Origin: Clostridiales bacterium
GTDB taxonomy: Bacteria; Bacillota; Clostridia; Christensenellales; Aristaeellaceae
Reading direction: 5' to 3'
Length of the DNA: 21,204 bases
NCBI GenBank assembly: GCA_019419995.1
Contig: JAHZHZ010000025.1
Span: forward strand, 1 to 21,204
Shown: positions 7,453-14,778 of the stretch, piece after piece
Layout of the letters: the number at the start of each line of letters is the position of its first letter
Position numbering within the stretch: position 1 is the first letter of the stretch
Made by a program: the position numbers and the translations under genes
The notes under the pieces: generated by a model
Seen by the model: the letters and a program-made list of their open reading frames with translations, nothing else
The model's database searches: none
Told to the model about the DNA's origin: nothing

Positions 7453-8787
7453 TTACAGCTCGGTGACCTCCCAGCCGAACACCTTGGCCAGCTGATTGAG
7501 CTGGGGGGCTACATCGCCGGAGATAATCAGGCTGTGATGAGAACAGAGGTTGTCCATGACCTTGTGGCCATCCCGATAGCGAATCAGCGCACCGTTGCGG
7601 CAATCGGAGCCGGGATACTGCACGTACTTCTCCAATTCAGCCTTGATGACGGACAGCTTCTTAAAGCCAGGATAAATCTTGGCCAGGGTAATGGGACCGG
7701 TGGGCAAGCGGCAATCTGCCATGCACGCCTTTTCGTTGACAATCTCCAGTACTTTCGGCCGAAGAGTCCATTCGCTGCAGAATTTCCGAGGCACAAAGCC
7801 AAAATAGCCGCAATGTACACCCAGCGCATGATTATCCGGATCATCGATATCCGGGAATTTATCGATGCGTTCATGAGCCAGCGCAGCCATGCCCACCAGG
7901 AAGGGATAGAGGTTGGTCATCATGATAGGCTTCTCGATGGAACGGTAGATCACATAGGTAGACAGCAACGTCAGCGTGTCACCTTCGCAGGCCCAGATGA
8001 TGTTGTCACGCTCAAAGAGCATGTTCCATGCGAGGCAAGGGGTGGTGTCACAGTTGAAGGATTCGTTCAGGCAATTGGCGCCCACGCCCTCTACGCCACC
8101 AATTTCATCGATGACTTCCTTGACGGATATGTAGATCTTCACCGCGCGCAGGAAGGCTTCTTCACACACGCCCTCCTGATGTACGTCCCAATCAGCGCTA
8201 ACCCGACGAGCCTCTTCATCGGAAATCTGCTTTGCCCGTTCACCGCGCTCCTTCCAACTGCGATAGATCAGCTTGCAGCCGAACACCTTTTCCATGGTCT
8301 CGGTAGAGCTGTTCTCCCACCAGTAGAACTTCTTGAAAATGTTGGCCTGCATGCCCTCACCAGGGGTATCCTGGAACATCAGGAACTTCGCGCCGGCCTT
8401 AAGCGCATGCTTGACACCCAGAGCACGCAGTACAGTTTTGCCCATCTCGATGCTGTAGGGCGAAAATACTGTCAGACCCAGGTCTCTCAGGTAGGTCACA
8501 ATCTCCCAGTCCCACATTTCCACAGTGCCGAACTTGCTGGTAAGAACCACCATGGGCAGGTCATATGCCTTGAGTTCATCATCATGACGGAAGGCAGCGA
8601 AAATCATCTGAGGAAATACGATAGCGTCCGCACCCTGCGGGAGGCTGGAACCCACTACCGTGGGTTCCAGAAACTCTGCCACATCACCGTACATCTGCTC
8701 CAGAAGTTTCATCTGCTCGGCATATTCGCCTTTTTCCCGCTCATTGATCTCCGCAAAAACCAGCGGAGCGAGTTTTACTTTTGTCAT
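7453..8787 (-). CDS. L-fucose/L-arabinose isomerase-like protein
   Basis: This 444-residue protein resembles the FucI/AraA ketol-isomerase superfamily: an N-terminal Rossmann-like half (about 1-200) and a C-terminal catalytic-type half. Candidate metal ligands are acidic and histidine residues in IIWACEGDTLTLL (Glu269, Asp270) and NHALGVHCGYFG (His320, His325). It is shorter than true L-fucose isomerase (about 590 residues), so it is a distant paralog and should not be named fucI. A GGAGG site lies 7 nt upstream, and the gene starts 19 nt after the Gfo/Idh/MocA stop, indicating tight co-expression. The likely role is interconverting an aldose or keto-sugar released in this pathway; substrate unknown. 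Confidence 0.72.
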   Translation of the reverse strand: MTKVKLAPLVFAEINEREKGEYAEQMKLLEQMYGDVAEFLEPTVVGSSLPQGADAIVFPQMIFAAFRHDDELKAYDLPMVVLTSKFGTVEMWDWEIVTYLRDLGLTVFSPYSIEMGKTVLRALGVKHALKAGAKFLMFQDTPGEGMQANIFKKFYWWENSSTETMEKVFGCKLIYRSWKERGERAKQISDEEARRVSADWDVHQEGVCEEAFLRAVKIYISVKEVIDEIGGVEGVGANCLNESFNCDTTPCLAWNMLFERDNIIWACEGDTLTLLSTYVIYRSIEKPIMMTNLYPFLVGMAALAHERIDKFPDIDDPDNHALGVHCGYFGFVPRKFCSEWTLRPKVLEIVNEKACMADCRLPTGPITLAKIYPGFKKLSVIKAELEKYVQYPGSDCRNGALIRYRDGHKVMDNLCSHHSLIISGDVAPQLNQLAKVFGWEVTEL

Positions 8788-8806
8788 GTTCTGCCTCCGA
8801 AAGCAT

Positions 8807-9976
8807 TCACTTTACTTCATCAATGGCAACTCTGCGGCCGGTGGCGCTGGAAATCTTGGCGGCTTCCAGCACGCGGATATCCGCAGCACCATCCATCAGG
8901 TTGGGCGCAATTACCTTGTCGCCGGCAATAGCGCAGAGGAAATCATTGAAAGCATTGACGAAGGTATGCTCATAGCCGATGATGTGCCCGCAGGGCCACC
9001 AAGCGGAAATGTAGGGATGCACACCCTCAGTAACCAGGATGGTACGATAGCCTTGCTCCTCCAGCGGAAGGGTCAGATCGGAGAACTGCAATTCGTTCAT
9101 GCGCTCAAAGTTGAACTTCAGGCTGCCCTTGCTGCCATAAATCTCAAAATCATTGAAATTCTTGCGACCGCCGGCAAAGCGAGTGGTCTCAATGGCGCCC
9201 AGCGCTCCATTTTCAAAGTCCAACAGCATGAAAGCCGCATCGTCCACGGTCACTTCGCCCATCGGAGCGTCGGCCAGCTTCTCGCCCTTGGAGAAGGTAG
9301 CAGCGCCAGCTCCCGGCAGGGGGCGCTCCTTGATGAAGGTCTCCAACCGCGCAGTCACAGCCACGGGTTCGCCAATGAGGAAGCGGGCCAGGTCCACCGC
9401 ATGAGAGCCCAGATCGTAGAGCACGCCCGCGCCGGCGCGGTCCTCACGCAGATGCCAGGTAAGCGGTGCATCCTCGTCCATGATCCAGTCCTGAAGATAG
9501 GCACCGCGCCAGTGATAAATGCGGCCCAGCCGTCCATCCTCAATCAGCTTCTTGGCCAAGGCTACCGCGGGCACGCGGCGATAGTTGTGGTTGAGATAGT
9601 GCACAACGCCAGCCTTTTCCGCAGCCTCAGCCATCTCACAGCACTCCCGATAGTTCATGCCGCAGGGCTTTTCGCAAACGATGTGCTTACCATATTTGGC
9701 AGCTTCCAACACCATATCGTGATGCATGTAAGTGGGCGTACCGATATCAATGATGTCCACGTCCGGCCGTTTCACCACTTCACGCCAGTCATAGCTGACT
9801 TCTTCATAGCCCCAGTTGGCAGCAAAGTCTTCCAACTTGGTGTGATTGCCTACAATCACCTTCAGGTTGACCTTGAAGGGTGCATCGAAGAAAGTGTTGA
9901 CCTTTTTCCAGGCGTTGGAGTGGGCTTTTCCCATGAAGCCGCCGCCGATCATGGCGACATTGAGTACTTTTTTCAT
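8807..9976 (-). CDS. Gfo/Idh/MocA sugar oxidoreductase (keto-glycoside/levoglucosan-dehydrogenase-like)
   Basis: A 389-residue NAD(P)-dependent dehydrogenase. The dinucleotide loop is GGGFMG (11-16), the EKP motif is at 102-104, and the catalytic pair is Asp188 and His192 in DLGSHAVD. The C-terminal segment PCGHIIGYEHTF resembles, from memory, long-form members that oxidise C3 of glycosides (levoglucosan dehydrogenase, DgpA-type glycoside oxidases). It starts 34 nt after the first TIM-barrel gene with AGGAGG 6 nt from the ATG. This pairing with a TIM-barrel protein is the hallmark of oxidoreductive sugar or C-glycoside breakdown. The 3-keto assignment is inference from family and context; an ordinary sugar dehydrogenase is the alternative. 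Confidence 0.9.
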   Translation of the reverse strand: MKKVLNVAMIGGGFMGKAHSNAWKKVNTFFDAPFKVNLKVIVGNHTKLEDFAANWGYEEVSYDWREVVKRPDVDIIDIGTPTYMHHDMVLEAAKYGKHIVCEKPCGMNYRECCEMAEAAEKAGVVHYLNHNYRRVPAVALAKKLIEDGRLGRIYHWRGAYLQDWIMDEDAPLTWHLREDRAGAGVLYDLGSHAVDLARFLIGEPVAVTARLETFIKERPLPGAGAATFSKGEKLADAPMGEVTVDDAAFMLLDFENGALGAIETTRFAGGRKNFNDFEIYGSKGSLKFNFERMNELQFSDLTLPLEEQGYRTILVTEGVHPYISAWWPCGHIIGYEHTFVNAFNDFLCAIAGDKVIAPNLMDGAADIRVLEAAKISSATGRRVAIDEVK

Positions 9977-10009
9977 ATTAATCCTCCTAATTTATACGGC
10001 TGCAAGAAC

Positions 10010-10870
10010 TTAGGCGTACTTCTTGCCGATCTTTTTGAGGTTATAAACGGAAACTGCGATAGCTTCCTTCTCCATATTCATCCATTCAGGCGCCGGGCAG
10101 TCGATTTCTACAGCCAGGAAGCCCTTGTAACCTGCCTTGCTCAACAACTGAGCCAACTTGTCGTTGTCCACCAGGCCCATGCCTACCGGCACGCCGCAGA
10201 AGAAGTACCAATCCGTGGGTTTAGCCGTGGGATGCATCTTCAGATCCTTCAGATGGGTGGAGAACACATAGGGGGCTAGCTTTTCCATGCCCGCTACCGG
10301 GTCATCCAGCAGGCGCAGGAAGTTACCGGTATCAAAGTTAATGCCGAAGTTGGGAGAATCCACCGCCTGGATCATCTCCAGCATCTCATCGGAAGTGAAG
10401 TCGATGTGGTTCTCTGCCGCCAGCTTCACGCCATTATCCTCAGCAATCTTGGTAGCTTCCTTGTACATAGGCACCAGACGGGCGATGTGATCCCGGTGGT
10501 TCTCATGGCGCCAATCGAAAGCAGAGCCGGTAATACGCATCACGTCCGTGCCCAACAGTCTGGTCTTGGGAATCAGGGACTTCATTTCCGCAAAAGCCTC
10601 GGGATTGAGTCCGCGCTCCAGTCCATTGGGGTGGCCCCACGCAAACACAGTATCAAAGTTATAGGCCTTGAGCTTATCGCCCAGATCCTTCAAATAGGCG
10701 TCATCCAGAGAGGGCAAGAAGCAGGTTTCCAGCGAAACGCCATCCACATCCAGATACTTGGCATAATCCAGGAACTCATCCACCGTAGCCAGCTTCTCGG
10801 GCTTTTCCTGCATGTCGTACACTTCGCCAAAAAGTCTGTGATAGCAATAAGAATCAATGCCGATTTTCAT
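10010..10870 (-). CDS. Xylose-isomerase-like TIM-barrel sugar isomerase/epimerase (copy 2)
   Basis: A 286-residue member of the same superfamily as the protein at 4880-5869, but clearly divergent from it. Probable metal ligands are Glu153 (AAENHID), Asp180 (GINFDTGNF), His206 (STHLKD) and Glu255 (AVEIDCP). The start at 10870 is preferred because GGAGG lies 8 nt upstream. An in-frame ATG 45 nt further upstream lies in A/T-rich leader sequence. It is the first enzyme gene after the importer genes and is followed closely by the Gfo/Idh/MocA gene. Isomerisation, epimerisation or beta-elimination of a keto-sugar is plausible; the sequence does not decide between them. Confidence 0.88.
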   Translation of the reverse strand: MKIGIDSYCYHRLFGEVYDMQEKPEKLATVDEFLDYAKYLDVDGVSLETCFLPSLDDAYLKDLGDKLKAYNFDTVFAWGHPNGLERGLNPEAFAEMKSLIPKTRLLGTDVMRITGSAFDWRHENHRDHIARLVPMYKEATKIAEDNGVKLAAENHIDFTSDEMLEMIQAVDSPNFGINFDTGNFLRLLDDPVAGMEKLAPYVFSTHLKDLKMHPTAKPTDWYFFCGVPVGMGLVDNDKLAQLLSKAGYKGFLAVEIDCPAPEWMNMEKEAIAVSVYNLKKIGKKYA

Positions 10871-10914
10871 GGTTTGTTCCTCCGTTTCATTTGACTGAAT
10901 TAATTTTTTATTCA

Positions 10915-10927
10915 CGGGCTGAGCCCG
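10915..10927 (-). other. Short intercistronic hairpin after the permease gene
   Basis: CGGGC (10915-10919) and GCCCG (10923-10927) flank a 3-nt loop in the 71-nt gap between the permease stop and the TIM-barrel start. On the minus strand it is followed by TGAATAAAAAA, so it is not a terminator. It is another member of the hairpin series in this operon. Confidence 0.45.
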
Positions 10928-10941
10928 CTGTACGCATTGGA

Positions 10942-11913
10942 TCAGTTGCTGTTCTTATTGCCGCGCTGCAGCAGAACGGCGATGATGATGATCGCGCCCT
11001 TGACAGCATTGACCAACTTGGTATTGATGCCGATCAACGTCAGGATATTAGAAATCATTCCAAAGATGAAAGCACCAAACATGGTGTTGCTCAACTTGCC
11101 CTTGCCACCTTCCATGGCTACGCCTCCGATAACCACCATCGCAATGGCATTGAGTTCATAGGAGGTACCGGAAGAGGTGGAATTGATGGAACCCATGCGG
11201 GAGCTCTCTGCTATGGCTGCCACTGCAATGGCTATGCCCAGCAGCACAAAAGCCATAATCTTGATCCTATCAGTCTTGATGCCCGAAAGCCGGGATGCCT
11301 TTTCATTGGAACCCACCGCATAAATGCGCCGGCCCAGAGTTGTATAGCGGGAAATATACCAATAAATGAAGGCCATCAGGAAGAAATAGACGATCTGAAG
11401 GGGAATGACCCCAAAGAGATTAGTGGAGGAGATGGCCAGATAGCCCTCGTTTTTCGTGGTCACACCGCCACCGTTGAGGGCATAGGTAAGCACTGACCGG
11501 TAGATATACTGAAAACCCAGGGTGACGATAAAGGATGGTACGCGGCCCTTTGTGATGATTAAGCCCGTAATCAGGGAGAAGCCGATGCCCACCACGAAAG
11601 CAGTGATCACACCCAGTACGGCACTGTTGGTCAGATTCACTACCGTAATGGACAACGCTGCCACGGCCACCATTTCCGCACCTACGGACAAATCGATGTT
11701 ACCGGTAATAATCACGAAAGCCATGCCAAAGGCAATCATGCCGATAACCGCGTTGGAACGGATGATGTTGATGACGTTATTGAGGGACAGGAAGGTGAAG
11801 CCCTTCAGGCAGGTGGAAATGACCACCATCAACAGGGTCACCAGCAGAATGTTGTATTCGCTCAGAAATTTTTTAAACTTCTGCTTAGAGGACAAAGTTT
11901 CCGTCGCCTGCAT
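10942..11913 (-). CDS. Ribose-type ABC transporter permease
   Basis: A 323-residue integral membrane protein of the RbsC/XylH/AraH family, the channel of a CUT2-type sugar importer. It is strongly hydrophobic with about nine to ten membrane segments, the first near residues 16-35 and the last ending in a basic tail (RGNKNSN). The stretch TKGRVPSFIVTLGFQYIYRS is typical of the family. A GGAGAGG site precedes the ATG, and the gene starts 16 nt after the ATPase stop. With the neighbouring ATPase and binding protein it completes one importer for a monosaccharide or small glycoside. Confidence 0.93.
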   Translation of the reverse strand: MQATETLSSKQKFKKFLSEYNILLVTLLMVVISTCLKGFTFLSLNNVINIIRSNAVIGMIAFGMAFVIITGNIDLSVGAEMVAVAALSITVVNLTNSAVLGVITAFVVGIGFSLITGLIITKGRVPSFIVTLGFQYIYRSVLTYALNGGGVTTKNEGYLAISSTNLFGVIPLQIVYFFLMAFIYWYISRYTTLGRRIYAVGSNEKASRLSGIKTDRIKIMAFVLLGIAIAVAAIAESSRMGSINSTSSGTSYELNAIAMVVIGGVAMEGGKGKLSNTMFGAFIFGMISNILTLIGINTKLVNAVKGAIIIIAVLLQRGNKNSN

Positions 11914-11929
11914 AATGATCTACCTCTCC

Positions 11930-13453
11930 TTACTTTTCTTCGCTGAGCGTGCCGCCCGTGGAAAGTATCATAATGTTTTCTTCGGTGAGCTGATCGCGGT
12001 TGAGCACGCCTCGGAGCTCGCCGTGATACATCACCAGCGCCCGGTCACAGGTGCGGATGATTTCCTGAGCTTCGCCGGAGGTTACAATGATGCCCACACC
12101 AGTCTGGGCCAGCTTCATCATCTCCAGATAGATTTCATTTTTCGCACCCACGTCTACGCCCTGAGTGGGGTTAGTGAGAATCATCACCTGGGGCTCGGCG
12201 TTGAGCCACTTGCCCAGCACAACCTTCTGCTGATTTCCGCCGGAAAGGCTGGTAATGGGGTTATCGAAATTGTGCACCTTTATGGATAGGCGCTCTTTGA
12301 AGCGCTGCATCATTTCCCGCTCTTTGCGACGGGAAATCTGGAACCCATTGAGACACTTTTCGATGGTGACTATGGTCAGATTTTCCTGCACGGAAAGATC
12401 CTTGATGATGGCATTTTCCTTCCTGTTGGGAGGCAAATAGCCCACGCCCCTCTTTCGGCCCTGGGCAGGATGGGTGATATTGATCTCCTCGCCATTGAGA
12501 TATACCCGTCCGGCTGTCTTGGGCAAATCCCCAAACAGGCAGCGCACCAACTGTTCCTTACCATCGCCCAGCAGACCCGTTATGCCTAAAATTTCTCCCT
12601 TGCGCAGTTCAAAACTGACGTTGCGCACGTCGTTACCCACGCACAAACCTTCGACTTTATAGTAGGCCTCACCCTCCGGGCGATGCTGGTAAACATCCTC
12701 GCTGAGCACATCACGGCCCACCATCATCCTGGCAATTTCCGTTTGGGGAATCTTAGAGCCATCCGCCTGGGTAATAGAGCCATCATTGACTTTTTCACCA
12801 TTGCGCAGCACCGTATAACTGTCGCAGAATTCCACCACTTCACCCAGCTTATGGGATATGAATATAATCGTTGTGCCCTGAGTCTTGGTCAGGTTGCGCA
12901 TGATCGAAAATACATTGTCAATTTCCTTCTGCGTCAAAGATGTTGTCGGCTCATCCATAATAATGAGCTTTGCATTGCGCAAAAGGGATTTTGCGATCTC
13001 CACGATCTGTTTGTAGGAAGTTTCCAGATCTCGCATCATCGTGCGCGGATTGATGGAAACGTTCATGCGCTCAAAGACTTTCTGAGTCTCCTCACACATT
13101 TTCTTGATATTCAACCGTCCAAAGCGGTTGCGCAGTTCGCTGCCCAGGAACATGTTTTCATAGACCGCTAAGTCATTGACTACATTGAGTTCCTGGTGTA
13201 TAAAGGCAATGCCCGCATTCTGGGCATCCAACGGAGAATGAATGTTCGCCGTACGGCCAAAGAGTTGAATGCTTCCTTCGTCCATGGGCGTAACGCCGCC
13301 CAATATGTTCATTAATGTAGTTTTTCCGGCACCGTTTTCTCCCAGGAGTGCATGAATCTCGCCGCTTTTAATGGACAGATCCACTTTTTTCAGCACGGGA
13401 ACGCCGCCATATTTTTTCACAATGCCGCTCATTTGCAGCGCAAGTTCGGCCAT
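11930..13453 (-). CDS. Ribose-type ABC transporter double ATPase
   Basis: A 507-residue RbsA/MglA-type protein with two nucleotide-binding domains in tandem, energising CUT2 sugar import. Domain 1 has an intact Walker A GENGAGKT (38-45), Walker B IIMDEP (164-169) and H-loop His201, but a degenerate signature (LETSYKQ, 143-149). Domain 2 has a Walker A-like loop without GK[ST] (GLLGDGKEQ, 293-301), an intact LSGGNQQ signature (403-409) and a Walker B that reads ILTNPT (425-430) instead of the usual ILDEPT. One composite ATP site (domain 1 Walker motifs with domain 2 signature) should therefore work and the other should not. A GAGG site lies 8 nt before the ATG. The 211-nt gap to the binding-protein gene carries strong hairpins. 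Confidence 0.93.
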   Translation of the reverse strand: MAELALQMSGIVKKYGGVPVLKKVDLSIKSGEIHALLGENGAGKTTLMNILGGVTPMDEGSIQLFGRTANIHSPLDAQNAGIAFIHQELNVVNDLAVYENMFLGSELRNRFGRLNIKKMCEETQKVFERMNVSINPRTMMRDLETSYKQIVEIAKSLLRNAKLIIMDEPTTSLTQKEIDNVFSIMRNLTKTQGTTIIFISHKLGEVVEFCDSYTVLRNGEKVNDGSITQADGSKIPQTEIARMMVGRDVLSEDVYQHRPEGEAYYKVEGLCVGNDVRNVSFELRKGEILGITGLLGDGKEQLVRCLFGDLPKTAGRVYLNGEEINITHPAQGRKRGVGYLPPNRKENAIIKDLSVQENLTIVTIEKCLNGFQISRRKEREMMQRFKERLSIKVHNFDNPITSLSGGNQQKVVLGKWLNAEPQVMILTNPTQGVDVGAKNEIYLEMMKLAQTGVGIIVTSGEAQEIIRTCDRALVMYHGELRGVLNRDQLTEENIMILSTGGTLSEEK

Positions 13454-13561
13454 TTGAATTACCTCGCTTCATGGGTGTCTCTCCTCCCCGAAGGAAAGAG
13501 ATGCAAATGCGCCGCCCGCCCATGGGGCATCTGGGCGCATGCCGGGCTGGATCAATCGCAA

Positions 13562-13591
13562 CTGTGGGCGGGGAATTCCCCCCGCCCACAG
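13562..13591 (-). other. 12-bp hairpin between binding-protein and ATPase genes
   Basis: CTGTGGGCGGGG (13562-13573) pairs perfectly with CCCCGCCCACAG (13580-13591) around a 6-nt loop. No T-run follows on the minus strand. A strong stem just after the binding-protein gene is the common arrangement by which importers keep the binding-protein mRNA more abundant than the membrane parts. The same 211-nt gap holds a second stem (AGGGGC 13622-13627 with GCCCCT 13633-13638) and a third, CGCCCA/TGGGCG, at roughly 13512-13532. Confidence 0.75.
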
Positions 13592-13664
13592 GGCCGTCAA
13601 AAAATTCGATTTTGAGGCGGAAGGGGCACAGGGCCCCTCTGCATGACGGTTTGTTCTTGCGGGA

Positions 13665-14624
13665 TTAGAAGGGCGCGTCCTCGGTAACGCCGTTGCGCTC
13701 CATCCAGTCGGCGTAGTTGGTGTAATCCAAGGTCTCCGGCGGAATGATGGTAGTCTGCTCATAGGTTTCGCCATCGATCAGGCCCTGGCACAGACGTACC
13801 AGATCACCCATCATGTAAGGAGCATAGGTCTGAGTGGACAGCCAAATCTTATCTTTGTACTCGTCCATGAGCTTGAAGTAGGCCTGTCCATCGCCGCAGC
13901 CAGTCATAACCTTGACCTCACCCAGGCGGCCCTGCTCTTCAATAGCCTTGAGCATGCCGGTGGAGAGTTCATCATCGCAGCTGTAGACGCCGTCGATATG
14001 CTCGTTGGCAGTAAGGATATCAGTCATCAGCGCCAGACCAGTTTCAGCGGCTGCGTTGTCGGCTGCATACTCACCGATCACCTCAATGTCGGGATACTTC
14101 TCGGCCAGGGTGTCACGGCAGCCCTGTACGCGCTCATCAAAGATGGCACCGTAGGAGGGGATGGTGGTGATGACAACTTTGCCCTTGCCACCCAGCTTCT
14201 CAGCGATGTACTCAGCGCCCAGAACGCCAATCTGATAGTTGTCGCCCGCCAGATAGTAATCCGGCTCGGTGGCGCCCAAGGTGCGGTCAAAGTCCAACAG
14301 GGTGATGCCCGCATCCATGACGCGCTGCGCAGCTGCTTCGAGCGTGTCGTTGAAGGGGAACAGAATGATGTACTCGCAGCCCTGCTCGATCATCATATCC
14401 AGATCGGAAGCCTGCTGGGCCTCGGACTCGGCCACGCTCATGATGTAGTTCATGCCCAGGGATTCTGCGGTGGTTTCAGCGGACCATTGCACGGCCGCCA
14501 CCCATCCGGTGGGGTTGTAGGGGCAGGAAATGCCTACCAGCGGCTTTTCCTCTTCTGCAAAGGCGAGAGCGCCGGCACACAGCACCAGTACCAGTACTAG
14601 AACCAGAGACAACAATTTCTTCAT
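13665..14624 (-). CDS. Sugar-binding protein of the ribose-type ABC importer
   Basis: A 319-residue type I periplasmic-binding-protein fold (RbsB-like), secreted and captured outside the membrane. An N-terminal signal peptide (MKKLLS, then alternating Leu/Val) probably ends at AFA before Glu24. Cys16 is preceded by Leu and not Gly/Ala/Ser, so no good lipobox is seen. Likely ligand-contact residues by RbsB pattern are Asp113-Arg114 (DFDRT), Arg165 (FDERVQG), Asp217/218 (CDDEL) and Asp245 (GCGDG). It is the first gene of the importer operon, with AGGAGG upstream of the ATG, a leader of about 118 nt and a strong promoter at 14750-14778. The ligand could be a monosaccharide or small glycoside. 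Confidence 0.93.
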   Translation of the reverse strand: MKKLLSLVLVLVLVLCAGALAFAEEEKPLVGISCPYNPTGWVAAVQWSAETTAESLGMNYIMSVAESEAQQASDLDMMIEQGCEYIILFPFNDTLEAAAQRVMDAGITLLDFDRTLGATEPDYYLAGDNYQIGVLGAEYIAEKLGGKGKVVITTIPSYGAIFDERVQGCRDTLAEKYPDIEVIGEYAADNAAAETGLALMTDILTANEHIDGVYSCDDELSTGMLKAIEEQGRLGEVKVMTGCGDGQAYFKLMDEYKDKIWLSTQTYAPYMMGDLVRLCQGLIDGETYEQTTIIPPETLDYTNYADWMERNGVTEDAPF

Positions 14625-14645
14625 GAGTAGTTCCTCCTTATTATA

Positions 14646-14671
14646 TTTTCCTGCATTCAGGAAAAACGTTT
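14646..14671 (-). promoter_or_regulatory. Leader hairpin and AAACGTTT palindrome before the binding-protein gene
   Basis: TTTTCCTG (14646-14653) and CAGGAAAA (14658-14665) form a perfect 8-bp inverted repeat with a 4-nt loop, ending about 12 nt before the ribosome site. It overlaps the palindrome AAACGTTT (14664-14671), which has the central CG of LacI/CcpA operators but does not match the full cre consensus spacing. A further 7-bp inverted repeat, GCAGTAA/TTACTGC (14696-14702, 14712-14718), also lies in the leader. Their role, operator or mRNA hairpin, is unproven. Confidence 0.45.
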
Positions 14672-14745
14672 CAATAGTGAGCTGTTAAGGGATCTGCAGT
14701 AACTCCTTAGCTTACTGCGAATCTCTTCTCATGTTAACTCAATAC

Positions 14746-14778
14746 GACTATTTTAGCATGCTTTTTACCAATAGTCAA
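14746..14778 (-). promoter_or_regulatory. Promoter of the importer operon with embedded inverted repeat
   Basis: On the minus strand TTGACT (14778-14773), a 17-bp spacer and TAAAAT (14755-14750) form a strong SigA-type promoter. A perfect 7-bp inverted repeat GACTATT (minus strand, 14776-14770) and AATAGTC (14752-14746) overlaps both the -35 and -10 hexamers with centres 24 bp apart. That is a good position for a repressor operator, possibly the DeoR protein of the locus. An 8-bp A/T-rich repeat upstream (14803-14810 and 14819-14826) may act as an UP element or second site. Confidence 0.78.

Noticed and set aside
5339..7495. Very long plus-strand ORF (718 codons), with similar ones at 7402-8931 and 8660-10279
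   Set aside because: They lie antisense to well-identified enzymes, have no ribosome sites or family motifs, and arise from codon bias in the real genes.
14660..14674. Catabolite-responsive element (cre) in the importer leader
   Set aside because: AAACGTTT has the right centre, but the flanks miss the cre consensus by spacing. It is kept only as part of a weak regulatory site.
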